Source of the DNA: CALNYS01 sp964639935
Lineage (GTDB): Bacteria; Planctomycetota; Phycisphaerae; Phycisphaerales; UBA1924
Length of the DNA: 13,509 nt
Assembly (NCBI GenBank): GCA_964639935.1
Contig: CAZXGT010000061.1
Coordinates: 1 to 13,509, forward strand
Direction of reading: 5' to 3'
Part shown: positions 1 through 7,669 of the stretch, piece by piece
Layout: the number at the start of each line of letters is the position of its first letter
Numbering within the stretch: the first letter of the stretch is position 1
The notes under the pieces: model-generated
Databases searched by the model: none
What the model was told of the DNA's origin: nothing
What the model saw: the letters and a program-made list of their open reading frames with translations, nothing else
Program-made: the position numbers and the translations under genes

Positions 1-1022
1 TGCTCATCCGCTTCCGCGTGGACGGGATGCTCGTCGACGCCTTCAGCCCGCCGCTCTCGCTCGCGCCCGCCATCAGCTCGCGGCTCAAGGTGATGGCCGA
101 GCTCGATATCGCCAACCGCCACAGCCCGCAGGACGGGCAGACGACGGTGCGCGTGGGCTCGCGGAAGATCGACATCCGCCTCTCGTGCGTGCCCACGATC
201 TACGGCGAGCGCCTGGTGCTTCGCCTGCTCGATCAGACGCAGACCGAGCTCTCGCTCGACTCGCTCGGGATGGACCCGCAGATGCAGCGCCGGCTGATGG
301 GCTTCGTCGAGCGGCCGACCGGGATGATCCTCGTCACCGGTCCGACGGGCTCGGGCAAGACGACGACGCTCTATGCGGCGATGGAGCGCATCGACCGCCA
401 CTCGCGCAACGTGATGACGATCGAGGACCCGGTGGAGTATCACCTCGACAACATCGCGCAGGTGCAGGTGAACCCGAAGCGCGGGGTGACCTTCGCCTCG
501 GGCCTGCGCTCGCTGTTGCGTCAGGACCCGGACGTCATCCTCGTCGGCGAGATCCGCGACGAGGAGACCGCGCGCCTCGCGGTGCAGGCGGCGCTCACCG
601 GGCACCTCGTGCTCGCGACGCTCCACACCAACGACGCGCCGAGCGCGATCTCGCGCCTGCAGGACATCGGGATCGAGCCCTATCTCATCAGCTCCTCCGT
701 GCTCGCGGTGCTGGGACAGCGGCTGCTTCGCAAGAAGAAGTCGCCCGATTCGAGCGAGTTCGAGGGGCGCGTGGCGATCTACGAGCTGATGGAGGTCACC
801 GATCCGATCCGCGAGCTGACCATGGAATCGGCCGACGCGGTGAAGCTCAAGGCGCGGGCGATCGAAGACGGCATGGAGCCGATGATCGCCGACGGGCGGA
901 GCAAGGTGAAGCGCGGGCTGACGACGGAGGTCGAGCTGCGCCGCGTGCTGCACGACGCCTCCGGGCCCGGCCCGGACGGCCTGGGCGATCCGAGCGACAT
1001 CGCGGAAGAGCTGACCGAGTGA
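1..1022 (+). CDS. gspE: Type II secretion ATPase GspE (5' partial)
   Basis: This is the hexameric cytoplasmic ATPase that powers pseudopilus assembly. The frame is open from base 3, so the N-terminal part, which docks on GspL, lies outside the window; an ATG at base 18 is internal. About 340 residues remain. They hold the family signatures in order: the LDIANRHSPQDG region, Walker A GPTGSGKTT (339-365), the Asp box (TIEDPVEYHL), Walker B RQDPDVILVGEIRD (about 522-563) and the His box TGHLVLATLHTNDA. After QRLLR the family normally carries a zinc-binding insert with two CxxC pairs. Here only about 13 residues with no cysteine (about 730-768) join straight to GRVAIYELMEV, with no sign of a frameshift. 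The stop lies 4 bases before gspF. A PilB-type pilus ATPase is the alternative, but the neighbours favour T2SS. Confidence 0.96.
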   Translation, partial: LIRFRVDGMLVDAFSPPLSLAPAISSRLKVMAELDIANRHSPQDGQTTVRVGSRKIDIRLSCVPTIYGERLVLRLLDQTQTELSLDSLGMDPQMQRRLMGFVERPTGMILVTGPTGSGKTTTLYAAMERIDRHSRNVMTIEDPVEYHLDNIAQVQVNPKRGVTFASGLRSLLRQDPDVILVGEIRDEETARLAVQAALTGHLVLATLHTNDAPSAISRLQDIGIEPYLISSSVLAVLGQRLLRKKKSPDSSEFEGRVAIYELMEVTDPIRELTMESADAVKLKARAIEDGMEPMIADGRSKVKRGLTTEVELRRVLHDASGPGPDGLGDPSDIAEELTE

Positions 1023-1026
1023 CGGC

Positions 1027-2232
1027 ATGAGCGCGGCGCCCACGAGCAAGCAGTTCCTCTTCACCGCCGTCACGAGCTCGGGCGCTCGCAAGCGCGGGTT
1101 CCGCGCCGCCGAGGACCGCGCCGAGCTCGCCGACGCGCTCTCCGAGGAGAGCCTGCTCCTGCTCCGCGCGTGGGAGCTGCCCGACTGGGCCTCGGACGCC
1201 GGCGAGCGGGAGATGCCGCTTCAGGACTACCTCTCGCTCAACGAGCAGCTGGCGCTCCTGGTCAGCCGCGGCGTCCCGCTGGTGGAATCGCTCTCGGTCG
1301 CGGAGGACGTGGTGAGCGCGAAATCGCAGCGCCGCGTGAAGCAGATGCGCGAGAAGGTCGCGTCGGGCGCGTCGTTCGCCGACGCGTGCGTGGACGTCGG
1401 CGGGTTCGACGAGGTCTCGGCGGCGGTCTACCGCGCGGCCGAGCGATCGGGCGACCTCGCCCCCGCGGCCAAGCGGCTCGCCGAGGCCGCCAAGCGCCGC
1501 GCCAGCGTCAGGAGCCAGGCCAAGACGATGCTCATGTACCCCGCGTTCGTCGCGATCGTCGGCGTCGCGGTTCTGGCGCTCATGGTCATGGTCGTCGTGC
1601 CCACGCTCGGCGAGGCGCTCCAGCAGGCCAACGCCGAGCTGCCCGGCTACAGCCAGATCGTCATCAGCACGGGCCTCTGGGCGCGGGCGAACGTGCTCTG
1701 GGTGACGCTCGGGCTCGGCGCGATCGCCATCGCGCTGCTCGCGACGCGGCGGACGATCGTCCCGGCGCTCGCTGGCCTGCTCCGCCGAATCCCGGTGGTC
1801 GACAGGGCGACGCTCTCGGGGGAGCTCGCGTCCCTCTTCGCCGTGCTCGCCGCGATGAGCCGCTCCGGGGTGCCGCTCGCCGACTCCCTCGCCGTCAGCG
1901 CGAAAACCGTGCGCCACCCCAGGCTGCGGGAGCAGCTCGAGAAGCTCCAGATGGACCTCGTTGAGGGCGGCGTCTTCAGCGCGCTCATCGAGAAGGTCGA
2001 CGCCCTCCCGCTGGCGACGCGGAAGCTCCTCAACGCCGCCGATCGGGCGGGCGACCTCGAGCCGACCTTCGAGTCCCTCACCCAGGAATACGCCGAGCGG
2101 TCCGAGGAGGCCTCGAGTCGCCTGCTCTCGCTTCTCGGACCGGTGATCCTGGTCGTCGTCTTCCTCTTCGTGGGCGCTATTGTGCTCGCGCTGATGATCC
2201 CGCTGATGAATCTCTCGAGCGCGATTCAATAA
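1027..2232 (+). CDS. gspF: Type II secretion inner-membrane platform protein GspF
   Basis: GspF is the polytopic platform protein that couples GspE to pseudopilin addition. The 401 residues match the usual family length. An N-terminal cytoplasmic stretch of about 60 residues is followed by two tandem T2SSF domains. The first starts near LNEQLALLVSRGVPLVESL and the second near LASLFAVLAAMSRSGVPLADSL, so the internal repeat can be read by eye. Hydrophobic segments lie at about residues 168-192, 223-240 and 372-395, matching the three-span topology. The ATG is 4 bases after the gspE stop, so the two are co-transcribed. A PilC-type pilus protein is the only serious alternative; the surrounding gsp genes argue against it. 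Confidence 0.95.
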   Translation: MSAAPTSKQFLFTAVTSSGARKRGFRAAEDRAELADALSEESLLLLRAWELPDWASDAGEREMPLQDYLSLNEQLALLVSRGVPLVESLSVAEDVVSAKSQRRVKQMREKVASGASFADACVDVGGFDEVSAAVYRAAERSGDLAPAAKRLAEAAKRRASVRSQAKTMLMYPAFVAIVGVAVLALMVMVVVPTLGEALQQANAELPGYSQIVISTGLWARANVLWVTLGLGAIAIALLATRRTIVPALAGLLRRIPVVDRATLSGELASLFAVLAAMSRSGVPLADSLAVSAKTVRHPRLREQLEKLQMDLVEGGVFSALIEKVDALPLATRKLLNAADRAGDLEPTFESLTQEYAERSEEASSRLLSLLGPVILVVVFLFVGAIVLALMIPLMNLSSAIQ

Positions 2233-2334
2233 GTTCCGAGACCGCCGCTTCACGAAAACGAACCACACCCCGGCCCGGGCGTCGAATCTCTCAGCACCGC
2301 CCGCCGGAATCAGCTCACCCCGGATGACACGCTC

Positions 2335-2742
2335 ATGGAACGCACCATGCACAGACGACTTCACGGCGCCTCACGCTCGGGCTTCACGCTGCTCGAGATT
2401 CTGCTTGTTCTGGCGATTCTCGGCGTGCTCGCCACGGTGGCCGCGGTGAACCTGATCGGCACCGGCAATCGAGCGCGCATCGACGCCACGGGCCAGCAGC
2501 TCATCACGCTCAAGCAGCAGCTCACCGCCTATAACCTCGACAAGGGCGGCTTCCCCACGACGCAGGAGGGCCTCCGGGTGCTCGTGCCGAACTACATGGA
2601 GAAGATCCCGCTCGACGCGTGGAACACGGAGCTCGCCTACCTCGCCCCCATGGACGACCCGAACCGTCCCTTCGAGCTCAAGAGCGCCGGGCCCGACCGG
2701 CAGTTCGGCACCGAGGACGACATCAGCGTCTGGGAGCTCTGA
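2335..2742 (+). CDS. gspG: Major pseudopilin GspG
   Basis: GspG forms the body of the pseudopilus. It has a prepilin leader ending SRSG, then FTLLEILLVLAILGVL, with the conserved Glu5 of the mature protein and a hydrophobic helix. The globular part has the GspG pattern GGFPTTQEGL and ends SAGPDRQFGTEDDISVW, which corresponds to the calcium-binding loop of GspG proteins. The 135-residue length is typical. The start at 2335 gives an 18-residue leader; an in-frame ATG at 2347 would give 14 and has a GGAA just upstream, so the exact start is uncertain. A 102-base gap separates it from gspF, the largest gap inside the operon. Confidence 0.95.
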   Translation: MERTMHRRLHGASRSGFTLLEILLVLAILGVLATVAAVNLIGTGNRARIDATGQQLITLKQQLTAYNLDKGGFPTTQEGLRVLVPNYMEKIPLDAWNTELAYLAPMDDPNRPFELKSAGPDRQFGTEDDISVWEL

Positions 2743-2749
2743 TCCGCCG

Positions 2750-3286
2750 ATGCGTCCGCGACCGACCAACCGCGGCATGACGCTCCTCGAGGCCCTCCTC
2801 GCGGTGGTCATCCTCGGCGCGGCGACCACGATCGCCGTCGGCGGCATGGGGGCCATCCAGCGGCTTCAGGAGGTCGAGCAGCACCGCCTCAACGCCACCG
2901 AGGTCGCCCACCGCCTGCTGCTCAACCACATGATCGATCCCTCCTCGCTTCCCTCGGTGGAGCGCCCGATCGCCCAGGGCGCCGGCGTCTACCGGTACGA
3001 GATCGAGGAGTCCATCGTCGAGTCGGAGGAGCGCGGCGACCGGCGCTCGAGCCGCCGCGCCCGCCCCATGAGCGAGGCCACGGGCAACCAGCGCCTGCAG
3101 GCGGGGCTCGTGCAGGTGACGATCAGCGTCTACCGCGACGCGGGGGGGCGGCCCGACCTGGCCCGCGGCGCGCTGGCGGAGCTCTCGCGCATCTACGACC
3201 CCTTCGACACCGACGAAGAAACGATCATGTTCAACCAGCTCGAGTCGCTCATGGGCATCCGGGCGCCGGCGGGCCGGACGCCGTGA
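2750..3286 (+). CDS. gspI: Minor pseudopilin, GspI-like
   Basis: This is a predicted tip pseudopilin. The leader MRPRPTNRG is cut before MTLLEALLAVVILGAATT, and a mature protein starting with Met and carrying Glu5 is the usual GspI pattern. It sits directly after gspG and before gspJ, the place of gspI once gspH is skipped. At 178 residues it is longer than typical GspI proteins. The extra length includes a basic stretch (RSSRRARP) near residues 99-106 and a C-terminal extension. A run of seven G lies in the gene at 3142-3148. The stop overlaps the next start as GTGA (3283-3286). The assignment rests on the N-terminal helix and position; the globular domain is not recognisable by eye. Confidence 0.8.
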   Translation: MRPRPTNRGMTLLEALLAVVILGAATTIAVGGMGAIQRLQEVEQHRLNATEVAHRLLLNHMIDPSSLPSVERPIAQGAGVYRYEIEESIVESEERGDRRSSRRARPMSEATGNQRLQAGLVQVTISVYRDAGGRPDLARGALAELSRIYDPFDTDEETIMFNQLESLMGIRAPAGRTP

Positions 3287-4098
3287 CGCGCTCGCGCCCG
3301 AGCCGCGGCTTCACGCTCATCGAGCTCCTGCTCGCCATGGTCATCGGGACGCTCGTTGTGGCCGGGGGCTATGCGCTGGTCGCGATGGCCTCGCGGATGG
3401 ACGGTCGCTACGCCGATCGCCTCGAGACCTCCAACAAGCTCGCGTTCGTGCAGCGGACCGTGGCGCGCTCGCTCCAGTCGATCGTCGCGGCGCCGGACGA
3501 GTACGACCCGGTGCAGGCGGCGCGCGCCGCGATCGAGACGGCCGAGCGCATCGAGGTGTCGCGGCGCGACGGCGACGACGGCGAGGACGAGGCCGGCGGC
3601 GCGCGGACCGAAGCGAGGCTCGCCGAGATTCGCTCGGCGCTCGACGAGCCGCGGGAGGTCGACCCCGCGCCCGCGCGGCTGCGGATCGGGCACATCGACC
3701 GGCGCGGCGAGTGGACCACCCGCTCGCCCGAACGGGCCGCCCTCGGCGACCGCCGGCTCGAGATGCTCCTCGCCCGCCCGCCCTTCGGCGATCGCTCGCG
3801 CGGCGAGCCCATCCGCGGCGCCCTCGAGCTCATCTACACGCCCCGCGCCGAGGAGGACCGATGGCGCCTCCAGTGGCGCCCGCTCCGCCCCGCCGGGGCG
3901 CCGACAGTTCTGCTCGAGGATCTCACGCTCGCGGAGTGGTCGGTCACCGACAGCCAGGGCCAGTTCGACGAGTTCACGGCCTACTCCCAGCCCGAGCTCC
4001 CGTGGGCGGTGCGGCTCATCCTGTGGACCGAGGGGGGCGTGCGGGTCGACTGGATGTTCGACCTTGGCGCGGCGTCGACGACGGGGGACCCGATATGA
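3283..4098 (+). CDS. gspJ: Minor pseudopilin, GspJ-like
   Basis: This is a predicted tip-complex pseudopilin. It starts at a GTG inside the GTGA overlap with the previous gene. The leader TRSRPSRG precedes FTLIELLLAMVIGTLVVAGGYAL, a clear class III prepilin signal with Glu5. At 271 residues it is longer than most GspJ proteins. The extra length is a charged, low-complexity region at about residues 75-130 (for example DGDDGEDEAGG). The last third (LIYTPR, WRLQWRPL, LLEDLTLAEWSV) has the alternating pattern of beta strands expected of GspJ. The stop overlaps the next ATG as ATGA (4095-4098). Identification comes from the prepilin signal, size class and gene order G-I-J-K. Confidence 0.8.
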   Translation: MTRSRPSRGFTLIELLLAMVIGTLVVAGGYALVAMASRMDGRYADRLETSNKLAFVQRTVARSLQSIVAAPDEYDPVQAARAAIETAERIEVSRRDGDDGEDEAGGARTEARLAEIRSALDEPREVDPAPARLRIGHIDRRGEWTTRSPERAALGDRRLEMLLARPPFGDRSRGEPIRGALELIYTPRAEEDRWRLQWRPLRPAGAPTVLLEDLTLAEWSVTDSQGQFDEFTAYSQPELPWAVRLILWTEGGVRVDWMFDLGAASTTGDPI

Positions 4099-4877
4099 CC
4101 CGCCGCCGCCTCGCATCGCGCCGGGCCTTCGCCCTCCCGCTCACGCTAGTGATCCTGCTGAGCGTCTCGCTCATCGTGACGGTCGCGATGCAGCGTCAGG
4201 CGGCCCAGACGCGCGTCGTGCAGCGGCAGATCAACGAATACAAGAAGCGGCATGACGCCCACGGCGTGCGGGCGATCGTCCTGCGCTGGATCAAGGACAT
4301 CCCGCGAAGCGAGCTGGCGACGCTCGCCGAGAGCGCCGGCCCGGCGCAGTTCTTCGAGCTCCCAAGCGGCGCCGCGGCGGTCGTCCGCGTGTTCGACGGG
4401 CAGGGCCTGCCCCTGCGCGCCACCGCGAGCGTCGGGAGCGAGATGCAGGCGCCCTACCGGGACATGCTCGGGCGGCTCGCGGCGCGGCCGGACCTCACCC
4501 GAGGCGCCGGACCGTGGCAGATCTCGATCGGGGGCGCGCCGCGCGTCGTGCTCGAGGCGATGGTCTCAAAGAGCGGGCCGGAGTTCGCCGATGAGGTGCT
4601 GCGGATGCGCCGCGTCGACGGCGGCGTGGACCGGGCGGACTTCTCGCGCCTCGTTTCGACGATGGCGATCGACGGGGAGGACCGGCGCTTCCTCACCCGC
4701 GCCGTCAGCTTTGAGTCCTCGCTCTGGCGGATCGTGGTCGAGACCGAGGACTGGGCGGGCAAGCGCCGCTACGACATGCTCGTGGAGCGCACGCCCTCGC
4801 GGACCACCGTGCACGAATGGTTCGAGTACGCTGAGTCAGACCTCAATCGGTTCGCCGAGAGCGACGCAGACGAATAA
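4095..4877 (+). CDS. gspK: Putative minor pseudopilin, GspK-like
   Basis: A 260-residue protein starting at the ATG of the ATGA overlap; the frame is open upstream, but only this start fits the spacing. The basic leader MTRRRLASRRA is followed by FALPLTLVILLSVSLIVTVAMQ and an amphipathic continuation, as in GspK and PilX-type proteins. There is no Glu5, as in GspK, which is known to lack it. The residue before Phe is Ala instead of the usual Gly of a prepilin peptidase site. It is shorter than typical GspK (about 300 or more residues), and I cannot make out the GspK alpha domain. The call therefore rests on position after gspJ and the N-terminal helix. An alternative is a divergent PilX-like minor pilin. 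Confidence 0.6.
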   Translation: MTRRRLASRRAFALPLTLVILLSVSLIVTVAMQRQAAQTRVVQRQINEYKKRHDAHGVRAIVLRWIKDIPRSELATLAESAGPAQFFELPSGAAAVVRVFDGQGLPLRATASVGSEMQAPYRDMLGRLAARPDLTRGAGPWQISIGGAPRVVLEAMVSKSGPEFADEVLRMRRVDGGVDRADFSRLVSTMAIDGEDRRFLTRAVSFESSLWRIVVETEDWAGKRRYDMLVERTPSRTTVHEWFEYAESDLNRFAESDADE

Positions 4878-4895
4878 GGCGCAAAGGGAGAACCG

Positions 4896-5561
4896 ATGGC
4901 GCTCACCGCAGATCAGGCGACGAAGATGGCCCCCGTGGCGCTCGCGGGCGTGGTGCTCGCCGGCGCGTTCGCCGTCATCGCGTACCTCGCGCCCGCCGGC
5001 GACGTGCCCGAGATCGAGATCGCGCCCGCGGACGTTGATCGAGCCGCGAGGACGGTCGACTTCCAGGCCGACTGGCCCGAGTCCGACTGGCCGGCGATCT
5101 CGGGCGAGCTCGCGAGGCTCAACCATCTCAAGGCGCCCGAGACGGACGAGCCTGGCGACGGCGCCGTCGAGCCGGTCGCGGACGCCCCCGACGCCGAGGC
5201 CGATCAGCGGGATCCGGACGTCGTGGAGCTCGCCGATTTCACGATGCTCGGGGCCATCACCGCGGGCGACACGGTCGTGGCGCTCGTTGAATCGGGCGAC
5301 CGCCAGCGGTTTGTCTCGCCCGGCGACGTGGTGGGGCGCTACAAGATCGTCCGCGTGGAGACCGATCACGTGATCATCGACCTCGACGGCGAGGAGAAGA
5401 AGCTGGAGCTTGCCCCGGGCTCCGGCCGAGAACTCCGTGCGGACCAGCAGTACATCAGCGACCGCAATCGGCGGATCGAGAACCAGGAGCAGCAGCGATT
5501 GCGCGAGCTGCGCGAGCGACGCGAGCGATTGCTCGAAGACCGACCCGACCGAAACCGCTGA
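4896..5561 (+). CDS. gspC: GspC-like inner-membrane protein with HR domain and C-terminal charged helix
   Basis: GspC links the inner-membrane platform to the secretin. The 221 residues show a short cytoplasmic tail, one membrane span (about 13-31), an acidic Pro/Ala-rich periplasmic linker, and a segment from about residue 112 to 170 that matches the HR (homology region) pattern. Examples are MLGAITAGDTVVALVESG, a GD-containing turn, then YKIVRVETDHVIIDL and a KKLEL strand. The last 40 or so residues form a Glu/Arg-rich helix (about 190-221) where many GspC proteins carry a PDZ domain; XcpP-type GspC is known to have a coiled coil there. A good Shine-Dalgarno, AAGGGAG (4884-4890), precedes the ATG. 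A PilP-like protein is the main alternative. Confidence 0.72.
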   Translation: MALTADQATKMAPVALAGVVLAGAFAVIAYLAPAGDVPEIEIAPADVDRAARTVDFQADWPESDWPAISGELARLNHLKAPETDEPGDGAVEPVADAPDAEADQRDPDVVELADFTMLGAITAGDTVVALVESGDRQRFVSPGDVVGRYKIVRVETDHVIIDLDGEEKKLELAPGSGRELRADQQYISDRNRRIENQEQQRLRELRERRERLLEDRPDRNR

Positions 5562-5606
5562 GCCGCTGTTGCGTCTGTTCAGGAAGACCGGAAGACCCCT
5601 CCGCCC

Positions 5607-7094
5607 GTGACGACCGCCTGCCTCATCGCGACCGACCTCTCCGAGCTCCGCCTGATGGCCGAGGGCGTGGACGACGTCTGGCGCGCTCCCGAGCCGGAGG
5701 ATCCGGACAACCCGCCTCCCCTGCGCGAGGTCGCCGCGGCCGCCGCGACCTGGGTGACCGAGCGCCTCCCCGGAAGACGGCTCGACCGGGTGGTCTTCGA
5801 CGTCGACGAGGCGCGCTGCCTGTGGATCGCCACGCCCTCGCGGGAGCCGGCCGTGGTCGCCGCCGCCGTGCGACGCCGCCGCGCTGACTGGGGCGAGAAC
5901 GACGCCTCGGGCGAGCTCGTCCAGCCGCTCGTCGGGGAGTCCGCCCGTGGGGCGGGTCTTCAGGACATGCCGCTCCTTCGATACCTCGCCCCGAAGCGCG
6001 AGAGCGGAGACGGGGACGGATCGGCGGCCGTCATCGAAGCCCCGGACGCCGCGATGAAGCTCTGGCTCGATGCGCTCGACGCCCGCGGGGTCCGCGTCGG
6101 CGACGTCGCTTCCTTCTGGCACATGCTCGCCCGGCGCAGCGAAGGCTCGAGAGAGACGCTCGCGACAGTGGTGGGCGATCGTCCGGGGCGCGTGGTCTGG
6201 TGCTGGTCGGAGAACGGGAATCTGGTCGCGGGCGGTCTGGCGAGCATGCCCCACGCGTCCACCAAGGAGGGTTCTCCCGACGCCGAAGGCGCGATGGCGG
6301 GCCCGCGCTGGCGCCCGAGGCCGACGACGGGCCGTCTGGCGCTCGACTGGCTCACATGGTCGGCCCAGCTCGGGGCCGGGCCCGATCGCGTCGAGGTGCT
6401 CGCCCCGCGCGAGGGCGGCCTGCTCGAGGCGCTCGCGGAGGCCCTGGCGGTCGCCTGGCCCTCGGCTCCGCCGCGGTCCGAGTCCGCGGACGACCCGCAG
6501 CGGGCGCTGATTTTCGATGCGCGGGCCCAAAGCCGGAGCGAACCCGACGCCCGCCGGTCCGCGCCGAGCCTCGCGGAGCGTCCGAGCCGTCCGCACCGGC
6601 GCGTCTATCGCCTCGCGGCGCTGGCGATCGTCGTCGCGGCGCTTGGCGTCGCGCTGCTCGGGTGGAAGAACCAGCAGGCGGCCGCCGAGCGGCGCGAGGC
6701 CCGCAACGATCTGCTCCAGCGCGGGCGCCAGCTCGTGGCGACCATCGCGCCGGGCTATGAGAACACGCCGGACCTCGCCGGCTCGCTCCGGTCGTTCTAC
6801 GTGGAGCTGCGGGAGGAGAACCCGCCGCTCCCGCTCCCGCCCCCGCCCAAGCCCGTCTTCACGGAACTGAGACGGCTTCTGGAGGCGGCGACGCCCATCG
6901 AGGGGGTCACGGTCAGCCGCATCGAGATCGACGACGCCCGGACGAGCTCGGCCCAGTTCCGCATCGCGTCCTACGCCGACGGCGAGGAGCTGATGCAGGC
7001 CCTCACCCGGACCCCGGGCCTCATCGACTGGAACGAGCGCGTGACGGGCTCGCCGCCCAACATCGTGCAGCGTCTGACGGGGCTCTGGAAATGA
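5607..7094 (+). CDS. gspL: GspL-like bitopic platform protein
   Basis: GspL recruits the ATPase GspE to the membrane. The 495-residue protein has the GspL layout. A cytoplasmic part of about 330 residues could adopt the actin-like GspL/PilM fold. One membrane span follows at about residues 336-354, then a periplasmic helical region and a small alpha/beta domain of about 140 residues (for example GVTVSRIEID and RIASYADGEELMQAL). The periplasmic part contains a proline stretch, PPLPLPPPPKP. Translation starts at a GTG with GGAAGACC upstream. The stop overlaps gspM as ATGA (7091-7094). Sequence similarity in the cytoplasmic domain is weak by eye, so the call rests on topology and on sitting directly before a gspM-like gene. 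A fused PilM/PilN-type protein is a close alternative. Confidence 0.72.
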   Translation: MTTACLIATDLSELRLMAEGVDDVWRAPEPEDPDNPPPLREVAAAAATWVTERLPGRRLDRVVFDVDEARCLWIATPSREPAVVAAAVRRRRADWGENDASGELVQPLVGESARGAGLQDMPLLRYLAPKRESGDGDGSAAVIEAPDAAMKLWLDALDARGVRVGDVASFWHMLARRSEGSRETLATVVGDRPGRVVWCWSENGNLVAGGLASMPHASTKEGSPDAEGAMAGPRWRPRPTTGRLALDWLTWSAQLGAGPDRVEVLAPREGGLLEALAEALAVAWPSAPPRSESADDPQRALIFDARAQSRSEPDARRSAPSLAERPSRPHRRVYRLAALAIVVAALGVALLGWKNQQAAAERREARNDLLQRGRQLVATIAPGYENTPDLAGSLRSFYVELREENPPLPLPPPPKPVFTELRRLLEAATPIEGVTVSRIEIDDARTSSAQFRIASYADGEELMQALTRTPGLIDWNERVTGSPPNIVQRLTGLWK

Positions 7095-7669
7095 TCTCGC
7101 GAGCCGCCGAGCGCAAGCGTCGCCTGGAAGCGACGTTCGAAGCGGGCGCCGCGGAGCGCCGGAACCGTCCCACGGGGCTCATCGTCGCGGCGGTCGTCCT
7201 GCTGCTTCTGGCGTTCATCTATCTGACCTACGCCTCGACGCAGCGCCGCGAGGCCGCGGTGGGGCTCGCCGCCGCCCGGGCCTCGCTTCAGAATCTCGTC
7301 GATCTGGAGGCGGAAATCGAGGCGTTCCAGGACGACGCCGCGCAGAGCGAGCTTCGCCGGCGCTACTCGCCGCTCATGAGCCGGATCCGAAGCCGCCTCG
7401 AGACGCTCGCGCGCAACGTCGGGCTCGACGACCCGCTGCCCCAGCTCGGGCAGATCAGCGGCGAACGCCGCCTCGGGCTCGACTCGCCCCTGCTCCTGCG
7501 CACGATCAGCGCCACCATCCCCGAGGGCGACCCCGAGCTCGTGCTCGAGTGGATCCAGGTGGCGACCGAGCGCATCGACGGCCTCTTCGTCAGCGGGGTC
7601 TCGCTGAGCCCGGTCGCGGGCGGGTGGCGCATCACGGTGCAACTGTCCCGATGGGAGATCGATCAGTGA
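7091..7669 (+). CDS. gspM: GspM-like (PilO-like) platform protein
   Basis: A 192-residue bitopic protein. It has a basic cytoplasmic N terminus (about 28 residues), one membrane span (about 29-47, GLIVAAVVLLLLAFIYLTY), a periplasmic helix likely to form a coiled coil (about 50-110), then a small domain ending in alternating beta-like strands (GLFVSGVSLSP and WRITVQLSRWEI). This is the GspM/PilO plan: a short tail, one span, a coiled coil and a ferredoxin-like domain. It overlaps the gspL-like gene by ATGA and the following lipoprotein gene by GTGA, so all three are probably translated together. GspM is known to stabilise GspL. Primary-sequence support is low, as is usual for this family. Confidence 0.7.
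   Translation: MISRAAERKRRLEATFEAGAAERRNRPTGLIVAAVVLLLLAFIYLTYASTQRREAAVGLAAARASLQNLVDLEAEIEAFQDDAAQSELRRRYSPLMSRIRSRLETLARNVGLDDPLPQLGQISGERRLGLDSPLLLRTISATIPEGDPELVLEWIQVATERIDGLFVSGVSLSPVAGGWRITVQLSRWEIDQ

Noticed and set aside
847..2364. Long antisense open frame (505 codons) opposite gspE/gspF
   Set aside because: It is Arg/Glu/His-rich low-complexity translation with no domain, lying opposite well-identified genes. Such frames are common in GC-rich DNA.
3711..4094. Upstream extension of the gspK-like gene
   Set aside because: The extra frame runs inside gspJ in another reading frame and reads as Arg/Pro-rich noise. The ATGA overlap start at 4095 gives a clean pilin-like N terminus.
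4836..6596. Long antisense open frame (586 codons) opposite gspC/gspL
   Set aside because: The composition is typical of a shadow frame (Arg, Gly, Ala, His). No motifs are seen, and the plus-strand genes have coherent topology.
1..7669. A type IV pilus (PilB/PilC/PilM-P) cluster instead of a T2SS
   Set aside because: The GspG calcium-loop motif, the GspI/J-type minor pseudopilins and the HR-type GspC all favour T2SS. Without GspD or PilQ in view, this stays a strong preference and not a proof.
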